From assembly GCF_036924715.1 (NCBI RefSeq), contig NZ_JAZHSB010000001.1, positions 1,913,001 through 1,977,000 of the forward strand: DNA of 64,000 bases, written 5' to 3'. The notes under the pieces were generated by a model. It did no database searches, was not told where the DNA came from, and was given only the letters and a program-made list of their open reading frames with translations. The position numbers and the translations under genes were made by a program. Positions 48,506 to 57,844 of the stretch are shown piece by piece (the first letter of the stretch is position 1; the number at the start of each line of letters is the position of its first letter). Origin of the DNA: Bradyrhizobium sp. AZCC 1721 (GTDB lineage: Bacteria; Pseudomonadota; Alphaproteobacteria; Rhizobiales; Xanthobacteraceae).

Positions 48506-50109
48506 ATGTCGAGCGTGGTCAAGACCAGCGCGGTCACGTCGATCTCGACGCGCACGCCACTTGCATTCCGAGCGGAAACGTCGTTGGCCGTCGGCGCGAT
48601 CGAATCGGCGGGGCTGAGGAAGTCCTACCCCGGCGTGCAAGCCCTGAAGGGCGTGAACTTCGCCGTGGCGGCGGGCGAGGTGCGGGCGCTGCTCGGCAAG
48701 AACGGCGCCGGCAAGTCCACGCTGGTCAAGATCCTCTCCGGAGCCGAAGCGCCCGACGCTGGCACGCTCAAGATCGGCGGACGCCCGATCGACATCTTCG
48801 CGCCCGGGCACGCCAATGCCCGGGGAATTGCCACGGTACATCAAGAACTGAGTCTGGTGCCGGAATTGAGCGTCGCCGAAAACATCCTGCTCGGTCGCTG
48901 GCGCAGCCACCGGCGCGGGTGGTTCATCGACCAACCGGCCGTGCATCGCGAGGCCGCTGCCGTGCTGGCCGAATTCGGTGCGAAAATCGACCCCGCGGCC
49001 AAGGTGCGCAAGCTGTCGATCGCCCAGCAGCAACTTGTGGAAATCGCGCGCGGCCTGTCGTTCAAGCCTAGGGTTTTGATCCTGGACGAACCGACCAGTT
49101 CGTTACCGGCCTCGGAAGTCGAAATCCTGCTGCGGACCATCGGCGTGTTGTCGGATCGAGGCGTCGCGGTGGTGTATGTCTCGCATCGCATGGACGAGAT
49201 TCAGCGGATCGCGCACAGCGTCACCGTACTGCGCGACGGACGCCACATCGATACCCTGCCGATTGCAGCTGCTCCCACAGCCGAGATCGTGAGGCTCATG
49301 ACGGGTGAAGCGAGCGGCGCGACGCCTCGCAAGCGTGCGCAGCGGCCGCCAGGCGATATTGCCCTCAAGGTGCGCGGACTCACCACCGTCACCAAGCTTG
49401 GGGGACTGAGCTTCGAGGTCCGCCAGGGCGAGATTGTCGGTCTGGCGGGACTGCTTGGCTCCGGCCGAACCGAGTTGTTGCGCGCCGTCTATGGCCTCGA
49501 CCCGGTCGCCACAGGCCGGATCGAGATCTTCGGCAAGGGAGCGGCGGACCGATCTCCGCGCGCCATGATCCGGCGGGGAGTCGGTCTGGCGCGGAGGATC
49601 GCAAGAAGGAAGGCCTCGTGCTCGACATGAGCATCTCCGAGAACCTTGTTCTGTCGTCGATGCAGAAAATCGTGCACGGGGTGGCGCTGCTGTCGTACCG
49701 CAGGCAGTCGCAGCTGTCGCAGCGAGCCGCCTCGCGCATGTCGGTCAAGCTGGCGAGTCTCCTGGACCCGGTTCGCACCTTGTCCGGCGGCAATCAGCAG
49801 AAGGTCGTCCTCGGCAAGTGCTTGAACGCCGACGTGAAGGTGCTCCTGTTGGACGAGCCGACCCGCGGCGTCGATATCGAAGCCAAACACCAGATTTACG
49901 AGCTTCTCGAACAGTTGGCGGCACAGGGGACAGCGGTGCTCGTCGCTTCCTCCGAAATGGAAGAGCTGATGTTGCTCTGCGACCGTTTGCTGCTCATGAA
50001 GGACGGCAAGATCGTTGGCGAGCGCAGCGTCGCGCAAACCGATCTGGCCGACGTGATGGCTGTCGTGATGGGCACGACCCGCACTGATTCCCGACGAGTT
50101 GGCAGATGA
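48506..50109 (+). CDS. Sugar ABC transporter ATP-binding protein, frameshifted
   Basis: Tandem-ATPase protein of the RbsA/XylG group, about 534 residues if repaired. The first ATPase has GKNGAGKST and ILDEPTSSLP. The second half, in another frame, has LSGGNQQKVVLGKCLN and LLLDEPTRGVD. The break is at 49590-49594: the sequence reads GGCGCGGAGGATCGC where GGCGCCGGAGGATCGC would give the expected APEDRKKEGLVLDMS. One C seems missing. The first frame stops at 49630. The start ATG 48506 has GGGAGGAGG upstream. Confidence 0.85.
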
Positions 50110-51200
50110 ACATGACCACCGAAACCACGACCACAAGCGATGCAGTTCGCGCAGCGGCTCCACCATCGCGGCTCTTACGCTTGGATGCCGAGATCAAGGG
50201 GCTGCTGGTGGCATTGATCGTTCTGTGCGCGCTGGCGACACTGTTCGCCCCCAACTTTGCGACGACCGGCAATTTGCTGGACGTTCTTCGCCAGGTCGCG
50301 TTCACGGGCATCATCGCCTACGGCATGACGCTGGTCATCATTGCTGGCGAGATCGACGTGAGCGTCGGATCGGCGCTCGCATTTTCCTCCGCCCTGTTCG
50401 GGATACTTACGGCCTCTTTCCACCTGTCCCTGTTGAGTGCCGCGCTCGGGGTAATTGTCCTCGGCGTTGCGATCGGGGCCGGCGCCGGCGCCATTCGCGC
50501 CTACTTCAACATTCCGTCGTTCATCGTAACGCTGGCGATGTTCTCCGCGCTCCGCGGCGCAGCCATGCTCATGACCGACGCGATACCGATTCCGATCCTC
50601 GGTGAGAGCTTCGAGGTGTGGGGTAGTGGCGCCGTCCTGGGCGTCCCGGTACCGGCGCTGGTCATGCTGGTGACGTTTGTGGTGTTCACCGTTGTCGCCT
50701 CGCGCACGACGTTCGGCCGCTCGGTTTATGCCATCGGCGGAAACGCGGAAGCCGCGCACCTTTCCGGGATTCCGGTCAGGCGCATCCGCACGGTGCTCTT
50801 CGCGCTCACCGGGGGATTGGCTGCCATCAGCGGTGTGCTGATGACCTCGCGCCTCGGCTCCGGCAACCCGAACATCGGCTACGGCGTCGAGTTCGCGGTC
50901 ATCACTTCGGTGATCGTCGGGGGCGCCAGCCTGTCGGGCGGCAAGGGGTCGATGCTGGGCACGCTGCTTGGAGGTCTTTTCATCGCCGTGCTCAACAATG
51001 CGATGGTGCTGCTGGGTATCAACTCCTACGCCCAGGACGTTGCCAACGGCATCGTGGTGCTGCTGGCCGTGCTGGTCAGCTCGCGGTCTGCGGGCTGGGG
51101 GAATGCGCAAGACAACGCTAAGAAGCGAGTGACTATTTCAGCAGGTCTGGTCTCGCCCTCGTTCGCGACGCGGGTAGATGCTATCAGTCATGGCCCTTAG
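50106..51200 (+). CDS. Sugar ABC transporter permease (RbsC type)
   Basis: 364 residues, eight to ten helices. GMTLVIIAGEIDVSVGSALAF is the RbsC-type signature, and GGNAEAAHLSGIPVRRIR is the ATPase coupling loop. The last 30 residues after VLVSSRS are hydrophilic and look like an extended C-terminus. It overlaps the ATPase stop by four bases (ATGA). Confidence 0.88.
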   Translation: MNMTTETTTTSDAVRAAAPPSRLLRLDAEIKGLLVALIVLCALATLFAPNFATTGNLLDVLRQVAFTGIIAYGMTLVIIAGEIDVSVGSALAFSSALFGILTASFHLSLLSAALGVIVLGVAIGAGAGAIRAYFNIPSFIVTLAMFSALRGAAMLMTDAIPIPILGESFEVWGSGAVLGVPVPALVMLVTFVVFTVVASRTTFGRSVYAIGGNAEAAHLSGIPVRRIRTVLFALTGGLAAISGVLMTSRLGSGNPNIGYGVEFAVITSVIVGGASLSGGKGSMLGTLLGGLFIAVLNNAMVLLGINSYAQDVANGIVVLLAVLVSSRSAGWGNAQDNAKKRVTISAGLVSPSFATRVDAISHGP

Positions 51201-51378
51201 GAATGTCAACGAGACGATTGACCGCTCGGTATTCGATCGTCGGCGCGAAGTGCCCCAGTATCGCCCGCCTAACTTAGATGACTGGGCAAAGCGTAAGTCA
51301 GTCAACCTTGCGAACGTCAGGCAGTCCGTGCGCACTGATGATCCAAATATAGGCGCGCCTGATTGAAATCGCGATTGC

Positions 51379-51531
51379 TGGCGCGGGCGGAGCTCGAACC
51401 TGCAACCAGACCGTTATGAGCGGGAGGACAATGGTCGGCTTCGTTGATTCTTCTACATTTTCGTTCGAGTTCGGTTGCGTTCGCTGCGGTTTGTTCAAAT
51501 CGTTTTTGGTGCGAAACTGGTGCGGTCTGCA
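51379..51531. repeat. Direct repeat A: tRNA(CAT) 3'-half plus element end (putative attachment site)
   Basis: The core CTCGAACCTGCAACCAGACC and the following 11 bases (51393-51423) are identical to 59663-59693. On the minus strand this is the anticodon-to-T-arm part of a CAT-anticodon tRNA (Ile2 or Met type). The acceptor part has drifted. Similarity with repeat B continues about 100 bp to the right, ending GGTGCGAAACTGGTGCGGTC. No full tRNA or integrase lies near. Confidence 0.8.
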
Positions 51532-51724
51532 GTCCCGCCTCGGATGTGTGAATCTTGGGGTGGGCGAACAATGCGTGGTGTAGGAAGCCTTCGCTATCGC
51601 GCGAGAGACGCAAGTCGCCTGCGCAAGCTAAGCCTCTTCTGTTTCTGAGCCAAAGCGGTCATTGCTCGGCCAATAGTGCTCTCCAGGCAATTACTCCCGC
51701 TCAACCCAATTACCTCGAACGACG

Positions 51725-52603
51725 CTACTTTGTATTGGAAACCTTTGTCTTACGCACGACTTCGAGAAACGCGCGGATGATCCGGCTGGTTTCGCGTTTC
51801 CGCAAGATCACAACATGCGCATAGGTGAAGATTCCCGCATTACTGATTGGGATGAGGCGCAGAGAAGAGTCTGGAACGAACTCGGCTTCGGAGACGTAGC
51901 TTATGCCCAACCCGCGAATGACGGCTTCGCGGATCGCCTCGCGGCTTCCGATCTCCATGACGATGCGCGGCTTGATCTTTGCCTTAGCGAGCGCTTGCTC
52001 GAACGCGCGTCGCGTCGTAGAGCCGGTCTCACGGATAATTAGTGGTTCGCCTTCGAGTTCGGAGATCTTGACGCTCTTCTGCTTCGCCAGCGGATGATCG
52101 GTGCGCACAAAGACGCCGACTGGATGGCGTCTATATGGAAGAGTGAGAAGACGATCGTCCTCATCAATGTGCGCTAGCACCGCGATGTCGCTCTTGTAGT
52201 CAAGAAGATCATCGAGGACCTCGTGCGAGTTGCCGAGCTTCACGGCGAGTTCGATCCCCGGATAGGCGCGATTGAAGGCCGCAAGCATCTCGGTGACGTG
52301 ATAGGGGCCGACCGCGCCAATCGAAAGCCGACCGGTCTTGAGCTCGCGCGACTGCTCCAGGAATGCGACCGCTTCTTCTTCCTCGGCAAACAGGCGCGAC
52401 GTAATCGCCAGTAGTTGCCGTCCCGTGTCGGTCAACTCGCGGCGGCGGCCCTTCTTGATGAAGAGCTCGACGCCGTACTCCTCCTCCAGCGCGCCGACCT
52501 GGGCTGTCAGCGTCGGCTGCGTGATGTGAACTGCATCCGACGCGGCATTGAAGCCGCCTGCAGTCGCCACAGCATGGAAGGAGCGAATCTGGGTATATCG
52601 CAT
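51725..52603 (-). CDS. LysR-family regulator of the phosphonate island
   Basis: 292 residues. The winged helix is at residues 1-60 (YTQIRSFHAVATAGGFNAAS, HITQPTLTAQVGALEEEYG). The effector domain starts near 88 (GRLSIGAVGPYHVTEML). It diverges from the alcohol dehydrogenase gene and is the only regulator in the island, so it probably controls the phn genes. LysR proteins accompany phosphonate genes in other bacteria, which fits. Confidence 0.92.
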   Translation of the reverse strand: MRYTQIRSFHAVATAGGFNAASDAVHITQPTLTAQVGALEEEYGVELFIKKGRRRELTDTGRQLLAITSRLFAEEEEAVAFLEQSRELKTGRLSIGAVGPYHVTEMLAAFNRAYPGIELAVKLGNSHEVLDDLLDYKSDIAVLAHIDEDDRLLTLPYRRHPVGVFVRTDHPLAKQKSVKISELEGEPLIIRETGSTTRRAFEQALAKAKIKPRIVMEIGSREAIREAVIRGLGISYVSEAEFVPDSSLRLIPISNAGIFTYAHVVILRKRETSRIIRAFLEVVRKTKVSNTK

Positions 52604-52663
52604 AGAACAAATCTATCTATTTCTCTGAAAAAATCAATTTGTCGATGTAACAGCGTTCAGCAA

Positions 52664-52675
52664 TGGTCCGGACCA
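52664..52675. promoter_or_regulatory. Palindrome in the divergent LysR-dehydrogenase promoter
   Basis: TGGTCC-GGACCA, a perfect 12-bp palindrome, 65 bases before the dehydrogenase start. It is a candidate operator, though LysR sites usually have a T-N11-A form. Confidence 0.35.
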
Positions 52676-52739
52676 CAACGAGCGCTCACGAGAAGCGCGG
52701 AAGTAGCAGCGCTTCAGGCGCGATCAAGGGTGGAACGTT

Positions 52740-53831
52740 ATGCGGTGGGCCTACTGGAATCCCGTAAAAGTTCGCTTCGGCGCAGGGACATTCGATGAAG
52801 TCGGAGGTCTGATCGGCAAGCGCCGCTATGCCCTCGTGACCTATAATCAACCGATTTTCAACGACCTGGCGGCGCGCCTTACAAAGGTCGCGGGCGAGCC
52901 GGTTGCCGTCATCGACAATATCGAGACAAACCCGGACTGCGCCGATCTGGTGAATTCCTGCCGTGTCTTCGGCGCTGCAATGCAAGCGCCTGAAGTCATC
53001 GTTGCCCTCGGTGGCGGCTCGATGATGGATGCGGCCAAGGTGCTGGCTGCAAGCAAGGGCGACTTCGAGAATGTCCGCCGCCATCTTACCGAGAAGGTCC
53101 CGCTGGACACGTCGGCGATCGTGCCGATCATTGCGGTGCCGACTACTTCCGGAACAGGCAGCGAAGTCACCCACTGGGCAACCGTGTGGGACTCGGCCAA
53201 CGGCAGCAAGTATTCGCTGGCGCATCCGTTGCTCTATCCCGAAGCCGCCGTGCTCGATCCGCAGCTTATCCTTGGGGCGCCGCGAGGGCTGACCCTGGCG
53301 ACCGGTCTCGACTCCCTGTCACATGCGCTCGAGAGCATCTGGAACGTCAACGCCAACTCGGTCTCGGCCGGCTTCGCGGTCGAGGCCGCGCGCGAGATCA
53401 TCGAAACGCTGCCGGGCCTGCTCGACAATCTCGGCGATATCGATCTGCGCACCCGTCAGGCGCGCGGCAGCCTGCTCGCCGGCTTCGCTTTCTCGCAGAC
53501 CAAGACGGCTTTGGCCCACAACATCTCCTACGACATTACGCTGAAGATCGGACTGATCCACGGCATCGCCTGTTCGTTCTCGCTGCCGATCGTGATGGGG
53601 TGGGCAATAGGCAACAGCCCCGACTGCGACGCCGCACTGCGCCGCATCTTTGGCCCGGACCTCAGCGAAGGTGTCCGCAAGCTGCGGTCTTTCCTCGAGG
53701 GGATCGGCGTCAAGACTGATCCTGCCGCCTACGGCGTTTCGCCGGCGGAATGGACACGCCTGGTCGAGAAGGCGCTGGAAGGCGAGCGCGGCAGGAATTT
53801 CATTGGAAGGCAGACGGTCAAGGCAGCGTAG
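52740..53831 (+). CDS. Iron-containing (group III) alcohol dehydrogenase, phosphonoacetaldehyde reductase-like
   Basis: 363 residues. The NAD(P) loop is GGGSMMDAAKV (residues 91-101). Metal ligands by family alignment are D191 and H195 in GLDSLSHALESIW, H260 in ALAHNISYD and H274 in GLIHGIACS. YWNPVKVRFG at the start and HALESIWNVNANSVS resemble PhpC-type enzymes that interconvert phosphonoacetaldehyde and 2-hydroxyethylphosphonate. It is the first gene before phnDCE, phnA and phnY, so oxidation of hydroxyethylphosphonate is a reasonable inference; the substrate is unproven. Confidence 0.85.
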   Translation: MRWAYWNPVKVRFGAGTFDEVGGLIGKRRYALVTYNQPIFNDLAARLTKVAGEPVAVIDNIETNPDCADLVNSCRVFGAAMQAPEVIVALGGGSMMDAAKVLAASKGDFENVRRHLTEKVPLDTSAIVPIIAVPTTSGTGSEVTHWATVWDSANGSKYSLAHPLLYPEAAVLDPQLILGAPRGLTLATGLDSLSHALESIWNVNANSVSAGFAVEAAREIIETLPGLLDNLGDIDLRTRQARGSLLAGFAFSQTKTALAHNISYDITLKIGLIHGIACSFSLPIVMGWAIGNSPDCDAALRRIFGPDLSEGVRKLRSFLEGIGVKTDPAAYGVSPAEWTRLVEKALEGERGRNFIGRQTVKAA

Positions 53832-53913
53832 TGAAACAGACCTAGAGGCGAACGCGCCCATCACAAACCACCGGCAATGGTCAAAAAGACCAACGGAATC
53901 ACAGGAGGAAAAC

Positions 53914-54790
53914 ATGAACATCACGCGTCGGAAAATGCTCGTCGGGTCCGTTGCTGTGGCCGGCGCCTTGGTCGCCATGCCGAATGTGTTGCGTGCAGAG
54001 GGGTGTGATCCGCGTCGGTCTCATTCCATCAGAAGATTCTCGCGCGATGCTGGCGTCGAGCCAGCAGCTGCTCGATGCGCTCGAAAAGAATCTCGGCATG
54101 AAGGTGCAGGGGTTCGTTGCCGCCGACTACAACGGCGTCATCGAGGCGATGCGCGCCGGTCACATCGAGGTGGCCTATCTCGGCCCGTTCTCCTATGTGC
54201 TCGGCGCCTCCGTGGCCAACATCGAGGCGTTTGCTACCGCCGAGACACAAAAGTCCGGACGTACTTTCTATCACAGCCAGATCATCACACGGAAAGACAG
54301 TGGCATCAAGGACATCAACGATCTGAAGGGCAGGACCTTCGCGTTCGTCGATCCGTCTTCGACTTCCGGCCATCTCTTCCCCAAGGCCGGCCTGCTCAAG
54401 CTCGGAATCGACCCGGAGAAGTTCTTTGGCCGCGTTCTTTTCACCGGCTCGCACGATGCCAACGCACTGGCGGTCGCCAACAAGCGTGTCGACGCGGCCA
54501 CCATCGCTGACCGCATCTTCGACGCCGCAGTGCAGAAGAATCTCGTCAAGCGCGAGGACATCCACGTCGTGTGGAGTTCTGACCCGATCCCGGAATCGCC
54601 GACGGTGTGGCGCAAGAATCTGACACCGGAACTGAAGGCAAAGATCAAGACCGCGTTCTTTAACATCAAGGACATCACCTGGGCCGACCAGGGCAAGCTC
54701 AACCGCTTCGTCGAAACCAACGATGCGGCCTACGATGTGATTCGGGATACCGCAAAGGCGCTCAATCTCGATCTGAAAAAGATGAAATGA
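53914..54790 (+). CDS. phnD: Phosphonate ABC transporter substrate-binding protein PhnD, frameshifted
   Basis: ATG 53914 (AGGAGG upstream) opens a Tat-like signal, NITRRKMLVGSVAVAGALV, to residue 30 (RAEG). The mature PhnD domain, VIRVGLIPSEDSRAMLAS onward, continues one base out of frame. GAGGGGTGTGATC at 53998-54010 has one base too many (54001-54004). Repaired, it is 291 residues. AYLGPFSYVLG and FVDPSSTSGHLFPK are typical of PhnD. Without repair no signal peptide would be joined to the binding domain. Confidence 0.85.
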
Positions 54791-54840
54791 GCCCGCTGCG
54801 CTGACCCGCCGTAACCACCCTCCGGCATAGGACTGCTCAG

Positions 54841-55662
54841 ATGATCAAGATCGCAGGTTTGAAGAAATCTTACGGCGGGAAGCCGGTGCTCCAGGGCATC
54901 GACCTCGAAGTCAAGTCAGGCGAATTCCTCGTCGTGCTGGGGCCGAGCGGCGCCGGAAAATCCACCATGCTCCGTTGCATCAACGGCCTCACGCCGCCGG
55001 ACGCCGGCCAGATCGTCATCGACGGCACGATCTTCGACTCCAAACGCGCGGCCGGCGGACGCTTGCGCCCGGTCGCGATGATCTTCCAGCACCACAACCT
55101 GGTAAAGCGACTCACCGTACTCAAGAACATCCTGGTCGGTCGCATGGCCGGGATGTCGTCGATCCTCTCGGCGCTTCAAATCTTCCCGACGAAGGACGTC
55201 GAGATCGCAATGGAATGTCTTCAGCGCGTCGAGCTGACACACAAGGCAATGGCGCGCGCCGACCAGCTCTCCGGCGGCGAGCAGCAGCGCATCGGCATTG
55301 CCCGTGCGCTGGCCCAACGCCCGGCGGTCATCCTGTGCGACGAGCCGGTGGCCAGCCTCGACCCGAAAACCTCGCGTGTCGTGCTCGGCTATCTCAAGGC
55401 GATCTGCAAGGAAGAAGGCATCGCCGTCATCTGCAATCTGCATCAGGTCGACTACGCAGTCGAATTTGGCGAGCGCATCGTTGGTCTCTCGGGAGGCAAA
55501 GTGGTGTTCGACGATACGCCGGACCACCTCACTGTCGACGTCGTGCACCAGATCTATCCGGGATTGGAAGATCCGGGCGTCGCCCGCGTGTTGCGGCCGA
55601 ATGCCGGCCCACGCCTGGTGTCGAATTCGCTCGATCCCATCGCCCTTGCGGCATCCGCCTGA
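54841..55662 (+). CDS. phnC: Phosphonate ABC transporter ATP-binding protein PhnC
   Basis: 273 residues. Walker A is GPSGAGKST, the signature LSGGEQQRIGIARALA, Walker B VILCDEPVASLDP and the switch NLHQVDYA. AMIFQHHNLVKRLTVLKNIL is specific to PhnC. It powers uptake through PhnE. Confidence 0.95.
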   Translation: MIKIAGLKKSYGGKPVLQGIDLEVKSGEFLVVLGPSGAGKSTMLRCINGLTPPDAGQIVIDGTIFDSKRAAGGRLRPVAMIFQHHNLVKRLTVLKNILVGRMAGMSSILSALQIFPTKDVEIAMECLQRVELTHKAMARADQLSGGEQQRIGIARALAQRPAVILCDEPVASLDPKTSRVVLGYLKAICKEEGIAVICNLHQVDYAVEFGERIVGLSGGKVVFDDTPDHLTVDVVHQIYPGLEDPGVARVLRPNAGPRLVSNSLDPIALAASA

Positions 55663-55675
55663 GCAGGAGACGACC

Positions 55676-56473
55676 ATGTCCAGCTACCAACTCGTTCTTC
55701 GTCCGCCTCAGGGCCGCTTCGGCTGGTGGGGCACCGGCGTCCTCGGTCTGGTGATCGTGGGCTTCCTGTATTGGGCTGCAGTCGGATCGCAGATCAACGC
55801 GGCCAATCTCTGGAACGGCATCCCTTATATGTGGGACTTTCTGGTCCGCATGATGCCGCCGAATCTGGAGTTCATTGAGAAGCTCTGGCGGCCCGCGCTG
55901 GAAAGCCTGCAGGTCGCGATCTGGGGAACGTTGCTCGGCGTGGCGATCTCGCTGCCGATCAGCTTTTTTGCGGCTCGCAACCTTTCACCGCATCCGGCGA
56001 TTTATCACTTCACCCGCCAAGTGCTGAACTGCATGCGCGGCATCAACGAGATTATCCTGGCGCTGATCTTCGTCGCCGCCATCGGCCTCGGCCCGTTCGC
56101 CGGCGTGCTCGCTCTCGCCATCCACGGCGCGGGTATGCTCGGCAAGTTCTTTGCCGAAGCCATGGAAGACATCGACGAAGGTCCGCTCGAAGCGTTCCGC
56201 TCGGCCGCCGCCGGCCCGTTCAAGACCTTCTTCTTCGGCGTGCTGCCGCAAGTGCTGCCGGCCTGGCTCGGTACCATCTTCTACCGTCTCGAGACCAACG
56301 TGCGCCAATCCACCGTGCTCGGCATGGTCGGCGCGGGCGGCATCGGTTTCGAACTCGTGTCCTCGATGAAGCTGTTCCAATATCAGGACACGGCGACCTG
56401 CATCCTGGTCATCCTTGCGATGGTGTTGGTCACCGACCTCCTTTCCTCCCGCGTCCGCTCGATGATCCGCTGA
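55676..56473 (+). CDS. phnE: Phosphonate ABC transporter permease PhnE
   Basis: 265 residues, about six helices. The coupling loop EDIDEGPLEAFRSAAAGPFK is typical of PhnE, and ETNVRQSTVLGMVGAGGIGF follows. ATG 55676 follows AGGAGACGACC, 13 bases after phnC. An extension far into phnC is rejected. Confidence 0.95.
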   Translation: MSSYQLVLRPPQGRFGWWGTGVLGLVIVGFLYWAAVGSQINAANLWNGIPYMWDFLVRMMPPNLEFIEKLWRPALESLQVAIWGTLLGVAISLPISFFAARNLSPHPAIYHFTRQVLNCMRGINEIILALIFVAAIGLGPFAGVLALAIHGAGMLGKFFAEAMEDIDEGPLEAFRSAAAGPFKTFFFGVLPQVLPAWLGTIFYRLETNVRQSTVLGMVGAGGIGFELVSSMKLFQYQDTATCILVILAMVLVTDLLSSRVRSMIR

Positions 56474-56588
56474 CGCAACTCGGCCGGCACCGAACATTGC
56501 CGGCCACTTTATCCGCCTCTCGGTATTGCCGGGAAAAAGACACCCCTTAGAGCGTCACCGCGTGGCGCAACACTGGAAAGGATGAGCC

Positions 56589-57833
56589 ATGCTCACACGT
56601 ACTCCCGCTTCCGTGACGACGAATGGCCGCAGCTATCGCGTCCCCAATACCCCGACCGTCGTCATTTGTATCGACGGTTCCGAGCCCGGCTATATCGAGC
56701 GCGCTATCGAGAAGGGACTCTGCCCCAACCTCGAACGGATACTGAAGACCGGCACGAACACGCTCGCGCTGTCGGTGATCCCGAGCTTCACAAACCCGAA
56801 CAACCTGTCGATCATCACCGGCCGACCGCCGGCCGTGCACGGCATCGCCGGCAACTTCTTCTATGACCGCGAGGTAAAGCAGGAAGTAATGATGAACGAC
56901 GCCCGCTTCCTGCGCGCACCCACGATCCTCGCCGAGTTCCAGAAGGCCGGCAGCAAGGTCGCCATGGTGACCGCGAAGGACAAGTTGCGCACGCTGCTGG
57001 GGAAGGGCCTCGACTTCCAAAAGGGGACCGCCATCGCGTTCTCGTCGGAGAAGGCCGACAAGGCCAACATGGCCGAAAACGGCATCGAAAACGTGCTCGA
57101 ATTCGTCGGTATGAAATTGCCGGAAGTCTATTCGGCCGATCTGTCGGAGTTCGTCTTCGCGGCCGGCGTCAAGCTGCTCAAGACCTTCCGGCCGGACGTG
57201 ATGTATCTTTCGACCACGGACTACGTGCAGCACAAGGCGGCGCCGGGTTCTGCGATCGCCGACAGCTTCTACAAGATGTTCGACCGCTACGTCGGAGAGC
57301 TCGATGCGCTGGGCTGCGTGCTGGTGATGACCGCCGATCACGGCATGAACGACAAACATCTGCCAAACGGCGAGCCGGACGTCATCTACCTGCAGGAGAT
57401 CCTTGACGGGAAATTCGGTGCCGGGATGACGCGCGTGATTCTGCCGATCACAGACCCGTACGTCGCGCATCATGGTGCGCTCGGCTCATTCGCGACTGTC
57501 TACGTCGATAACGACAAGCGGCAAGCCGTGCTCGATCACATCAAGACTATCGCGGGGGTCGAGGTTGCGATCCCGGCGGAAGAGGCGTGCAAGCGGTTCG
57601 AGCTTCCGGCCGACCGTATTGGCGACGTCGTCGTGCTGTCGTCGAAACACAAGGTGCTCGGCACCTCCGCCGCCAAGCACGATCTGTCGGGACTAACTGA
57701 GCCGCTGCGTTCGCACGGCGGTCTCACGGAGCAGACCGTGCCGATGATCGCGAATCGAAAGATCGTGGTTCCTGCCGGCCGTATGCTGCGCAATTTCGAC
57801 GTCTTCGACGTCGCGTTGAATCTCGTAGCCTGA
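56589..57833 (+). CDS. phnA: Phosphonoacetate hydrolase PhnA
   Basis: 414 residues, alkaline-phosphatase superfamily. It cleaves the C-P bond of phosphonoacetate to acetate and phosphate. The predicted zinc and nucleophile residues are all present: D29 ([10 protein letters not shown]), T68 (PSFTNPNN, nucleophile), D211 and H215 (STTDYVQHK), D250 and H251 (MTADHGMND), and H376 (LRSHGG). Length and spacing match the characterised rhizobial enzyme. It follows phnE by 115 bases and is followed closely by phnY. Confidence 0.96.
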   Translation: MLTRTPASVTTNGRSYRVPNTPTVVICIDGSEPGYIERAIEKGLCPNLERILKTGTNTLALSVIPSFTNPNNLSIITGRPPAVHGIAGNFFYDREVKQEVMMNDARFLRAPTILAEFQKAGSKVAMVTAKDKLRTLLGKGLDFQKGTAIAFSSEKADKANMAENGIENVLEFVGMKLPEVYSADLSEFVFAAGVKLLKTFRPDVMYLSTTDYVQHKAAPGSAIADSFYKMFDRYVGELDALGCVLVMTADHGMNDKHLPNGEPDVIYLQEILDGKFGAGMTRVILPITDPYVAHHGALGSFATVYVDNDKRQAVLDHIKTIAGVEVAIPAEEACKRFELPADRIGDVVVLSSKHKVLGTSAAKHDLSGLTEPLRSHGGLTEQTVPMIANRKIVVPAGRMLRNFDVFDVALNLVA

Positions 57834-57844
57834 GGATCGATGCC

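Noticed and set aside
51178..51366. 62-codon ORF after the sugar permease
   Set aside because: Overlaps the permease end, lacks a ribosome site and family resemblance, and lies at the island border.
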